From Candidatus Bathyarchaeota archaeon (GTDB taxonomy: Archaea; Thermoproteota; Bathyarchaeia; TCS64; B23): a stretch of DNA of 8,616 bases. Below are positions 1 through 6,047 of the stretch, one piece after another. The stretch spans positions 1-8,616 of the forward strand of contig JAPDJB010000126.1 of NCBI GenBank assembly GCA_029259285.1. Direction: 5' to 3'. Positions within the stretch are counted from its first letter, which is position 1. Each line of letters starts with the position of its first letter. The position numbers were made by a program, and so were the translations under genes. A model generated the notes under the pieces. That model had not been told where the DNA came from. It saw only the letters and a program-made list of their open reading frames with translations, and did not search any database.

Positions 1-153
1 CATTACGATCATCCCGGAGGCGTCGATGACCTTGGCATTATGCTCCGGGAGCTCCTCGACGATCTTGCCGTCCTTTATGTAGATGTCCATCTTCTCCCCG
101 TTGACCTTGTTTATCGGGTCGTAGACGTATCCACCCTTTATGATGAGATTCAT
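1..153 (-). CDS. fwdA: Formylmethanofuran dehydrogenase subunit A, N-terminal 51 residues (cut by window edge)
   Basis: FwdA is the amidohydrolase-like subunit of the tungsten/molybdenum formylmethanofuran dehydrogenase. In the characterised complex it condenses formate with methanofuran at a dinuclear metal site. Only 51 codons are in the window. They begin MNLIIKGGYVYDPINK and continue with EKMDIYIKDGKIVE (residues 20-33) and KVIDASGMIV (41-50), the N-terminal beta-sandwich pattern typical of FwdA and related amidohydrolases. The metal-binding histidines would lie beyond the window. The start is well supported. ATG at 153-151 overlaps the fwdB stop in an ATGA junction, and GGAGGTGAT at 165-157 precedes it. 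The 4-bp overlap indicates translational coupling with fwdB. It could in principle be another amidohydrolase, but the position directly after fwdB makes fwdA nearly certain. Confidence 0.9.
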   Translation of the reverse strand, partial: MNLIIKGGYVYDPINKVNGEKMDIYIKDGKIVEELPEHNAKVIDASGMIVM

Positions 154-1430
154 CTCATCACCTCCTCTATGATGAGGCTTAGAACCTCCACGTCGGGGAG
201 GACTCCCTCAGGGGGCTCCAAGAGCTTCTTCAATCTTATCGGTATTCCATCCATCCTGTAGGCTGTCCCCTCAGCCTCTATGCCCGCAGCGGCCGTCGGG
301 ATGACGACTCGGCTGATGATGGAGGTCATACTCCTCTTCGGGTCGAGGACGATGGTGGGAATCTCAGCCAGCCGCCTCGCAGCCTTATAGGGGAGATGCG
401 CCATGGGGTCTGAGGCGATGATCAAAGCCGCATCAGCCTCACCCCTGGAGAGGAGATCTACGGCTGTGTATTCACCTGGATTGTATCTCGGGTAGCCCCT
501 GCTGAAGTCAACTGCATAGGGGTAGCCGGTCTGCCAAGTCGTCACCGTGTTAGCTCCAGCGACATTGTAATGCCCCCTCATGGGTATGAGGACGAACTTC
601 GTGTGATGATTCAGATCGGCGACGAGGCCTATGGCGGCCTCTATGTTCATGTGCCGCCCCTCGCTCTGCGTCAGGCCTAGGCCGAAGAAGATGGCTCCGA
701 ATCGACTCTTCTTCATCCTCTCAGCCAGCTCGATGATGACATCCCTCGGAACACCCGAGACCTCATCGATGTCGAGGCTGTAGCCCCTGACGACGGCTCT
801 AAGGGCTGAGAGGAGTTCATAGTCGCCTCCTGGCTTCACCTTAACGAAGAGGTCTGCCACCCGCTTCATCCTCGTCTCCCTAACGTCGACGGCCACCACA
901 TACCGATCTTTCCTGCCCCCAGAGGTGTATAGGCCTCTGGCCATCGCTGAGTATCTGGTTAGATGCCTTAGATGGGCCTCCAAGGGGTTGCATCCCCAGT
1001 AGATGATGAGGTCAGCCCTATTCCTCACGGTTCCCAAGGTGCACTTCGACTCTCCGAGGGTTTGGAGCGCAAGTATCGTCGGCCCATGGCAGACGGAGGC
1101 TGTGTTGTCGACGACGCCGCCTATGAGCTCTGCGAGCTCTATCGCCTTGGCTATGGCTCCGCACTCCGTGGAGCTGAGGCCGTAGATGAGGGGCCTCCTC
1201 GCCGATCCGAGTATCTCAGCCGCCTCCTCCACAGCCTCCTCAAGGGTGGCGGGCTTTCCGTCTATGAGGGGCCTCTCAACCCTATTCTCATGGTGGTGTA
1301 GGAGCTTCGATGTGGAGATGGCGCATCCATTCCGCACCTTAATGATCCGGTTATCCTCAACAGTTACCTCCAAGTCGTCGCAGAGGCATCCGCAGAAGGG
1401 GCAGACCACACTCCTATACACAGGCATCAT
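150..1430 (-). CDS. fwdB: Formylmethanofuran dehydrogenase subunit B (catalytic W/Mo-pterin subunit)
   Basis: FwdB carries the bis-pterin W/Mo centre that reduces CO2 to formate, which FwdA then attaches to methanofuran. This is the cytoplasmic first step of the archaeal methyl branch. The 426-residue product is full length for the family. CPFCGCLCDDL at residues 10-20, with Cys10, Cys13, Cys17 and probably Cys36, is the N-terminal [4Fe-4S] site. TASVCHGP at 110-117 places the metal-ligating residue at Cys114. Some methanogens have selenocysteine there; here the codon is an ordinary Cys. The family-typical stretch MRGHYNVAGAN, followed by TWQTGYPYAVDFSRGYPRYN, is also present. The gene follows fwdD after 3 nt and overlaps fwdA by 4 bp. 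Two ATG codons are adjacent. GGTGA at 1438-1434 is better spaced (6 nt) for the second one at 1427, so the protein may be one residue shorter. The tungsten versus molybdenum isoform cannot be read from sequence. Confidence 0.96.
   Translation of the reverse strand: MMPVYRSVVCPFCGCLCDDLEVTVEDNRIIKVRNGCAISTSKLLHHHENRVERPLIDGKPATLEEAVEEAAEILGSARRPLIYGLSSTECGAIAKAIELAELIGGVVDNTASVCHGPTILALQTLGESKCTLGTVRNRADLIIYWGCNPLEAHLRHLTRYSAMARGLYTSGGRKDRYVVAVDVRETRMKRVADLFVKVKPGGDYELLSALRAVVRGYSLDIDEVSGVPRDVIIELAERMKKSRFGAIFFGLGLTQSEGRHMNIEAAIGLVADLNHHTKFVLIPMRGHYNVAGANTVTTWQTGYPYAVDFSRGYPRYNPGEYTAVDLLSRGEADAALIIASDPMAHLPYKAARRLAEIPTIVLDPKRSMTSIISRVVIPTAAAGIEAEGTAYRMDGIPIRLKKLLEPPEGVLPDVEVLSLIIEEVMR
157..165 (-). 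promoter_or_regulatory. Ribosome binding site for fwdA
   Basis: GGAGGTGAT read on the minus strand lies inside the last codons of fwdB. Its GGAGG core is 7 nt upstream of the fwdA ATG. It is a near-full match to the archaeal 16S rRNA anti-Shine-Dalgarno sequence and fixes the fwdA start at 153. Confidence 0.75.
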
Positions 1431-1433
1431 GAC

Positions 1434-1817
1434 TCACCCCTTCAACTCCCTTAGGAGCTCCTCCAGGGTTGGAGGCTCCCCCTCAGCCCTGCGGATCTCA
1501 GCCTCCACCCCCTTCACAGATGGTATGCCAGTCCCATGGGTCTCGGGGTCGAAGAGTCTATTAGCCCAGGGGCCTAGGGGTATGAAGGCCACGCCAACCT
1601 CGACGTCCTCTGAGAGCTTACACCAGACCCTCGTCGAGCCATGGAGCGTTGAGACCTCGACGGCTTCTCCCTCTTCAACGCCGATCCTCTCCGCATCTCT
1701 AGGATTTAGGAGGATGTAGTTGACGTTCCTCTGATAGCGTTCCGATGGCTTTCCGATCTCCTTTCCAACGCCCTGCTCGGCCGTCCTCCCCGTTATGAGG
1801 GTTACCGTTATCTCCAC
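1434..1817 (-). CDS. fwdD: Formylmethanofuran dehydrogenase subunit D (pterin-binding)
   Basis: FwdD is the small subunit matching the C-terminal molybdopterin-dinucleotide-binding domain of other Mo/W oxidoreductases, and it completes the FwdB active site. I place the start at GTG 1817, giving 127 residues, close to the family's usual length. The product then begins MEITVTLITGRTAEQGVGKE, where known FwdD proteins begin. Later landmarks are GVEEGEAVEVST (residues 46-57), FIPLGPWAN (78-86) and THGTGIPSVKG (93-103). An in-frame ATG at 1910 would add 31 residues rich in Arg, Leu and Ser that do not look like the family. That ATG has no Shine-Dalgarno sequence, whereas GAGAGG at 1830-1825 sits just upstream of the GTG. 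It is the first gene of the fwdDBA operon seen here, and its stop lies 3 nt before fwdB. Confidence 0.92.
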   Translation of the reverse strand: MEITVTLITGRTAEQGVGKEIGKPSERYQRNVNYILLNPRDAERIGVEEGEAVEVSTLHGSTRVWCKLSEDVEVGVAFIPLGPWANRLFDPETHGTGIPSVKGVEAEIRRAEGEPPTLEELLRELKG

Positions 1818-1824
1818 GGCCGAT

Positions 1825-1830
1825 CCTCTC
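1825..1830 (-). promoter_or_regulatory. Ribosome binding site deciding the fwdD GTG start
   Basis: GAGAGG on the minus strand ends 7 nt before GTG 1817. The alternative ATG at 1910 is preceded by CACCACCG, which does not resemble a Shine-Dalgarno sequence. This and the homology to known FwdD starts favour the shorter protein. Confidence 0.55.
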
Positions 1831-1911
1831 CTACTTAGACCCTTAGATGATGACTTAAGCCTTGTGAGACATAACCGGATAACTCTTATTGGCTTTAGGC
1901 CTAACTCCATC

Positions 1912-1918
1912 GGTGGTG
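1912..1918 (+). promoter_or_regulatory. Ribosome binding site deciding the TTG start of the GH172 gene
   Basis: GGTGGTG ends 4 nt before the TTG at 1923. An in-frame TAA at 1902-1904 with no intervening ATG or GTG leaves TTG 1923 as the only start that keeps the conserved N-terminus. The next in-frame ATG is at residue 33, inside the conserved domain. Confidence 0.5.
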
Positions 1919-1922
1919 TCTA

Positions 1923-2966
1923 TTGCTCCTAAACCTATGGGATCTCCCAAGGCTTAAGGATATTCGGCGCAGGAAGATCTCAAGCCACGACCCAACGGGT
2001 GGAAATAGGGATTATGTCATGGTTCAGAGGGGTGAAACCTACACGCTGGCCGAGATTGAGGGAGCCGGATGCATCAAGCATATCTGGGTGACCATACGAT
2101 GCAAGGATCGATGGCATCCAAGGAAGATCGTTCTCAGGATGTATTGGGACGGCGAGAGGGAGCCGAGCGTCGAGGCCCCCATCGGCGACTTCTTCGGCTT
2201 GGGGCATGGCATCTACAGGAACTTCGTCTCTCTGCCGCTGCAGATGGCCCCTGAGGATGGGAGGGGCCTAAACTCCTGGTGGCCCATGCCCTTCAGCGAC
2301 GGAGCCAGAATCGAGGTTGAAAACGAATGCGACACCGAGATCAGCCATCTCTACTACCACATCGACTATGAGGAGTATGAGGAGCTCGATGGAGAGCTGG
2401 GGAGATTCCACGCAGCCTGGAGGAGGGAGAACCCAACCGACGGCCTGGATTACTCGCAGCCCATAGACTATAGGAGGATTTGGAGGGAGGAGAAGAACAT
2501 CGATGGAGGCGGAAACTACCTCATCCTTGAAGCCGAGGGCAGAGGCCACTACGTCGGATGCCACGTCGACATCCATAATCTACGGGTGACGGATGAGTTC
2601 AACTGGTATGGGGAGGGGGATGAGATGATCTTCATCGACGGAGAACCTCTGCCGAGCATAGTTGGAACCGGAACCGAGGATTATTACTGCATGGCCTGGT
2701 GTCCAACACAGGAGTTCTGCACCCCCTTCTATGGGCTTCTCCTCCCAGGAGGCCCAAATTGGAGTGGGAAGATCAGCTGGTATAGGTATCACATCCTCGA
2801 CCCAATATACTTCAGGGAGTCCATACGGGTGACGCTGGAGCATGGCCATGCGAACTGGAGGAGCGACGACATAAGCAGCACAGCCTACTGGTATCAGACC
2901 GAGCCCCATAAGAGGCCCTGGCCCCTCCTCCCTGTGGAGGAGCGGCTGCCGAGGGAGGAGCCATGA
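1923..2966 (+). CDS. DUF2961 / glycoside hydrolase family 172 protein, putative furanosidase
   Basis: The 347-residue protein spans the whole DUF2961 domain, now classed as GH172. Characterised members act on alpha-D-fructofuranosides (difructose dianhydride I) or D-arabinofuranosides. Family landmarks run from LPRLKDIRRRKISSHDPTGG (residues 8-27), through GAGCIKHIWVTI (47-58), WYGEGDEMIFIDGE (228-241), GTGTEDYY (248-255) and RYHILDPIYF (288-297), to AYWYQTEPHKRPWPLLP (321-337). Glu231 and Glu252 are 21 residues apart, the spacing I recall for the catalytic pair of Bifidobacterium GH172 (Glu270/Glu291), so they are the likely catalytic residues. There is no signal peptide or membrane segment, so it should act in the cytoplasm on imported oligosaccharides or glycosides. 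The start is TTG. The stop overlaps the next gene by 4 bp (ATGA), making it the first gene of a translationally coupled sugar operon. Family assignment is strong; the substrate is not known. Confidence 0.88.
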   Translation: MLLNLWDLPRLKDIRRRKISSHDPTGGNRDYVMVQRGETYTLAEIEGAGCIKHIWVTIRCKDRWHPRKIVLRMYWDGEREPSVEAPIGDFFGLGHGIYRNFVSLPLQMAPEDGRGLNSWWPMPFSDGARIEVENECDTEISHLYYHIDYEEYEELDGELGRFHAAWRRENPTDGLDYSQPIDYRRIWREEKNIDGGGNYLILEAEGRGHYVGCHVDIHNLRVTDEFNWYGEGDEMIFIDGEPLPSIVGTGTEDYYCMAWCPTQEFCTPFYGLLLPGGPNWSGKISWYRYHILDPIYFRESIRVTLEHGHANWRSDDISSTAYWYQTEPHKRPWPLLPVEERLPREEP

Positions 2967-4507
2967 AGGTTGGAGTCTTCTCCCCAAACGATCCCAGGCC
3001 CTGGGTGAGGGTTGAGAACATAGACCACATGATCCACCGTGAAAAACTCCTCGTAGAGGCCCTGGAGAGAAACGGCGTTGAGGTTGTCAGGGGCGGAGAG
3101 GGATTGCCGAAGATGGATCAGATCGCATGGAACACGGAGCTGGTTAGGAGGCATATCAAACGCATCGCAGCCGAGAGGCCTATGGCCCTCATCATAAACC
3201 AAGGCTCCTGGACCTTCCCCTACGACACCGTCGACGCCGTCAAACTCTACGAAGCTGAGACAGGCGACATAGCTAGGGTCATCATCTTCAGCCATAAGGA
3301 TCCGAGGGTTCCAGGCCTCGTCGCTGGGATGGCTGCCGGAGGCGCCCTCAACCGTATAGGGATTCCCTACTACCACGTCTACGGAGACATCGAGTCGGAT
3401 CCCCGAGTCGTAGAGGAGTTGATGGCGGTTCTTCGCTTCTATGAGCGCAGAGCTGAGGCTGAGGGGGATGTGAAGAGGGCCGTAAAGGCGTTGAGGGGTC
3501 GGAAGTATCTCGCCCTCGGAGGCATGAGCCTCCGGATGCCTACGACGACGGCCGATGTGGATCAGTGGATGAAGCTCTTCGGTGTCACCTATGAAGCCCT
3601 CGACCAGTCGGAGCTGCTGGTAAGAGCCTGGAGGATGGTGGAGTGGGAGGGCAAACCAGGGGAGAGTCGATACTGCATACTCGACCCAAGGTTGGAGAGG
3701 GCTGCCGAGTATATCCGGAGGCATGGACGCATCGATTACAGCAGGGAGAAGTTGAGGAGCTTTGAGAAGCTCCTATACCAGCTCAGCCTCTACTATGCAG
3801 CCCTCGACCTCGTTGAGGAGTATAATGCAGACTTCCTCGGCGTCAAATGTCAGGATGAGCTGAGCGCCAGGGAGTGCACAGCCTGTCTTCTGTCGGCCTA
3901 CCTAAACAACGATGTGGGGCCGGATGGCGAGCCTAAGCGGATTGTGCCGACGGCCTGTGAGAACGATATGGACTCTGCGCTCACCCAGCTCATCCTCCAC
4001 CTGTTGACCGGCAAGCCCGCAGGCTTCGGAGACTTCAGGGATGTGGAGGAGGGCATCCTTACAATCATGAACTGTGGACAGCATCCACCCTACTTCTTCG
4101 GAGGCCCAGAGATGGACTCCAAGGCCAAGCTCGATTTGGCTGAGTATATGGGGCAGGAGGTCTTCTACGCCGCAGGGGGAAGCTCGGTGAGGGGGAGGAC
4201 ACCAGGCGGATATCTGATGACCATCGCCCGCTTAGCGAGGGAGAATCTGCGTTATCGACTTGTGGCGGCCGTCATCGAGACCGTTGATGTTGACCCCTCA
4301 GAGCATGAGCGCTACAACCCCTCCTGGCCCATCATCAAGGGCCGGATACCGATGCCAGATGAGGAGCTCATAGAGGTCTGGCCCTGCAATCACCTCGCCT
4401 TCACCTATGGGGATCTCACGCCGCATCTCGCCGAGCTGGCTCAAAGGCAGGATATAGGATTCATCATCTACGACGCCGATGGGAGACGTTATACGAAGCC
4501 GACGTAG
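2963..4507 (+). CDS. L-fucose/D-arabinose isomerase-like protein (FucI superfamily)
   Basis: This 514-residue cytoplasmic protein resembles the FucI/AraA isomerase superfamily, metal-dependent enzymes that interconvert aldoses and ketoses (L-fucose to L-fuculose; D-arabinose to D-ribulose). The N-terminal Rossmann-like part starts MKVGVFSPNDPRPW. The C-terminal half has the family pattern LGVKCQDELS (residues 292-301), VPTACENDMDSALTQ (328-342), IMNCGQHPP (368-376) and PCNHLAFTYGD (474-484). Glu299 or Glu333, Asp335 and His477 are plausible metal or catalytic residues by analogy with the Glu/Asp/His set of E. coli FucI. I could not align them rigorously. It is shorter than E. coli FucI (591 residues) and resembles the compact thermophile forms. 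ATG 2963 has GGAGG at 2954-2958 and overlaps the GH172 stop. The following FGGY kinase supports a ketose product. Substrate is inferred, and a non-isomerase role is possible. Confidence 0.82.
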   Translation: MKVGVFSPNDPRPWVRVENIDHMIHREKLLVEALERNGVEVVRGGEGLPKMDQIAWNTELVRRHIKRIAAERPMALIINQGSWTFPYDTVDAVKLYEAETGDIARVIIFSHKDPRVPGLVAGMAAGGALNRIGIPYYHVYGDIESDPRVVEELMAVLRFYERRAEAEGDVKRAVKALRGRKYLALGGMSLRMPTTTADVDQWMKLFGVTYEALDQSELLVRAWRMVEWEGKPGESRYCILDPRLERAAEYIRRHGRIDYSREKLRSFEKLLYQLSLYYAALDLVEEYNADFLGVKCQDELSARECTACLLSAYLNNDVGPDGEPKRIVPTACENDMDSALTQLILHLLTGKPAGFGDFRDVEEGILTIMNCGQHPPYFFGGPEMDSKAKLDLAEYMGQEVFYAAGGSSVRGRTPGGYLMTIARLARENLRYRLVAAVIETVDVDPSEHERYNPSWPIIKGRIPMPDEELIEVWPCNHLAFTYGDLTPHLAELAQRQDIGFIIYDADGRRYTKPT

Positions 4508-4514
4508 GTGGAGG
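4507..4514 (+). promoter_or_regulatory. Ribosome binding site favouring ATG 4517 for the kinase
   Basis: GGTGGAGG begins on the last base of the isomerase stop codon. Its GGTG part is 6 nt from ATG 4517. The alternative GTG at 4508, directly after the TAG, would lie inside this site and has no Shine-Dalgarno sequence of its own. Confidence 0.5.
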
Positions 4515-4516
4515 AT

Positions 4517-6043
4517 ATGGCGCTACTCCTGGGAACGGACATCGGAACCCTTGGAACGAAGTCGGTTCTCGTCGACGATGAGGGGCGTATCCTCGCCACG
4601 GCCTTCGAGGAGTATGGGGTTCTCACCCCAAGGCAGGGGTGGGCTGAGCAGTGGCCCGACGTCTGGGTTGAGGCTGCCTTCAAGACGATGAGGAGATGCA
4701 TCGAAACTGCGGGGATAAACCCAGGAGATGTGGAGGGGGTCTGCATAAGCAGCCTCTACGGCGGAAGCGGAATCCCCTGTGATGAGGAGATGAGGCCTCT
4801 AAGGCCCTGCATCATCTGGGCTGACCGCAGAGCCGTGGAGGAGTGTCGATGGGTGGAGGAAAACGTCGGCCTTGATGCCATCTATGAGAGGACGGGGAAT
4901 GTCATCGACCCCTACTATGGATATACGAAGATGCTTTGGATAAAGCGCCATGAACCCGACATCTGGAGTCGGATTCATAGGTTGATGACTCCAAACGGCT
5001 ACTGCATCTACATGATGACGGGTGTCGAGAGCATAGACCTATCCAGCGCCGGAAACTATGGAGGCATCTTCGACATCCATCATCGAAATTGGTCTGAGGA
5101 ACTCATGGAGCTCCTCGGCATACCAAGAGGCTTCTTCCCAGAGAAGCTCTACGAGTCGGATGAGGTAGTCGGCGAGGTCACCTCTGAGATCTCTAGGATG
5201 ACGGGTTTGAAGCCTGGAACCCCCGTCTGCGCCGGAGGCATCGACGCCCCGATGAGCGCCCTCGCCGTGGGAGCCTTGGAGGATGGGGATGTCGCCGTTA
5301 TGCTGGGAACCTCCATGTGTAATGGCTTCATAAGCCATAGCCTCCGGCTTTCACCGAGATTGGTGAACTTCCCCTACGTCGTTAATGGGCGGAGATGGCT
5401 CTACTCCTTCACAGGCGTCACAACGGCCGGCTACTGTGTAAGGTGGTTTAGGGATAACCTAGGTAGACTTGAAGTCCTCCTAGCCCCCGAGATCGGTATG
5501 GATGCCTACGCCCTCCTGGATAGGGAGGCTGAGACGGTTCCCCCAGGCTCTGAGGGGCTGATATTCCTGCCGCATATGATGGTGGGAGAGCGGGCGCCCT
5601 ATTGGGATGAGCATCTCAGGGGAGGTCTGCTAGGATTGACGATCTATCATGGGAGGCGTCACATCTTTAGGGCCTTCCTTGAGGGAGTTGCCTATGCGGC
5701 TCGATACTGCCTGGAAGCCGCTGAGGAGGCTGGTCACCCGCTTAGAAGGCTGATGCTCGTGGATGGGGGTGCCAAGTCGAGGCTTTGGAGGCAGATAATG
5801 GCAGATGTAATCGGCGTTGAGATGCTCTACCTACCTAAGGCCGTCGGGGCGCCTCTTGGAGACGCCCTGCTTGCAGGGGTGTCCGTTGGGGTGATTGGAG
5901 GCTATGAAGCTATCTCGGGATGGCTTGGGGAGATGATGGAGGTGAAGCCAGATGAGGGGGTTAAGCCCCTCTACGATAGGTATTACCGCATCTATAAGCG
6001 CCTGTTAGAGGTGTGCGGCGGCGTCTTCATGGAGCTTGGATGA
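4517..6043 (+). CDS. FGGY-family carbohydrate (ketose) kinase
   Basis: FGGY kinases transfer phosphate from ATP to ketoses such as D-ribulose, L-ribulose, xylulose or fuculose. The 508-residue product has the family architecture. The N-terminal ATP-phosphate loop is LLGTDIGTLGTKSVLVD (residues 4-20). A sugar-contacting WADRRA lies at 101-106. The GGIDAP segment at 240-245 contains Asp243, the likely catalytic base. The second-domain phosphate loop is LGTS (263-266). An FGGY signature-like stretch begins RGGLLGLTIY (368-377) and continues to about residue 390. The adenosine-binding motif is LVDGGAKSRLWRQIMADVIG (414-433). GTG 4508 would add three residues, but ATG 4517 has the better ribosome site. 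It follows the isomerase with no real gap, as expected if it phosphorylates the isomerase product. Specificity cannot be fixed from sequence; D-ribulokinase is the favoured inference from context. Its stop lies 4 bp from the stop of the convergent transporter gene. Confidence 0.9.
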   Translation: MALLLGTDIGTLGTKSVLVDDEGRILATAFEEYGVLTPRQGWAEQWPDVWVEAAFKTMRRCIETAGINPGDVEGVCISSLYGGSGIPCDEEMRPLRPCIIWADRRAVEECRWVEENVGLDAIYERTGNVIDPYYGYTKMLWIKRHEPDIWSRIHRLMTPNGYCIYMMTGVESIDLSSAGNYGGIFDIHHRNWSEELMELLGIPRGFFPEKLYESDEVVGEVTSEISRMTGLKPGTPVCAGGIDAPMSALAVGALEDGDVAVMLGTSMCNGFISHSLRLSPRLVNFPYVVNGRRWLYSFTGVTTAGYCVRWFRDNLGRLEVLLAPEIGMDAYALLDREAETVPPGSEGLIFLPHMMVGERAPYWDEHLRGGLLGLTIYHGRRHIFRAFLEGVAYAARYCLEAAEEAGHPLRRLMLVDGGAKSRLWRQIMADVIGVEMLYLPKAVGAPLGDALLAGVSVGVIGGYEAISGWLGEMMEVKPDEGVKPLYDRYYRIYKRLLEVCGGVFMELG

Positions 6044-6047
6044 AGGC

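Larger units (their letters stand above)
1818..1922. promoter_or_regulatory. Divergent intergenic control region between fwdDBA and the sugar cassette
   Basis: These 105 bases separate two operons transcribed in opposite directions, so both promoters should lie here. On the minus strand a TATA-like CTTAAG (centre near 1856) would place a transcript start near 1830, giving fwdD a short leader that includes its GAGAGG site. On the plus strand the A/T-richer ATAACTCTTATT (1879-1890) is the best TATA candidate for the sugar operon, but it is weak. I see no clear operator palindrome. The boundaries and both TATA calls are inference from spacing. Confidence 0.4.

Noticed and set aside
1186..1719. 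A 177-codon open frame on the plus strand across fwdB and fwdD
   Set aside because: It is antisense to two conserved enzyme subunits and gives a low-complexity Ser/Thr/Pro-rich product without domain features.
1818..1910. N-terminal extension of FwdD from ATG 1910
   Set aside because: The 31 extra residues do not resemble FwdD, the ATG lacks a ribosome site, and its use would leave almost no promoter space. A GTG start at 1817 with GAGAGG upstream fits the family.
2894..3724. A 276-codon open frame on the minus strand opposite the isomerase gene
   Set aside because: It lies fully antisense to a well-supported FucI-like gene and the end of the GH172 gene. Its product has no recognisable domain and is rich in Pro, His and Ser, as expected from reading GC-rich codons backward.
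1923..6043. Reading the cassette as an L-fucose utilisation operon
   Set aside because: The isomerase and kinase alone would allow it, but no L-fuculose-1-phosphate aldolase is present in the window. The partner hydrolase is GH172, whose known substrates are furanosides, not a fucosidase family. It is kept only as an alternative.
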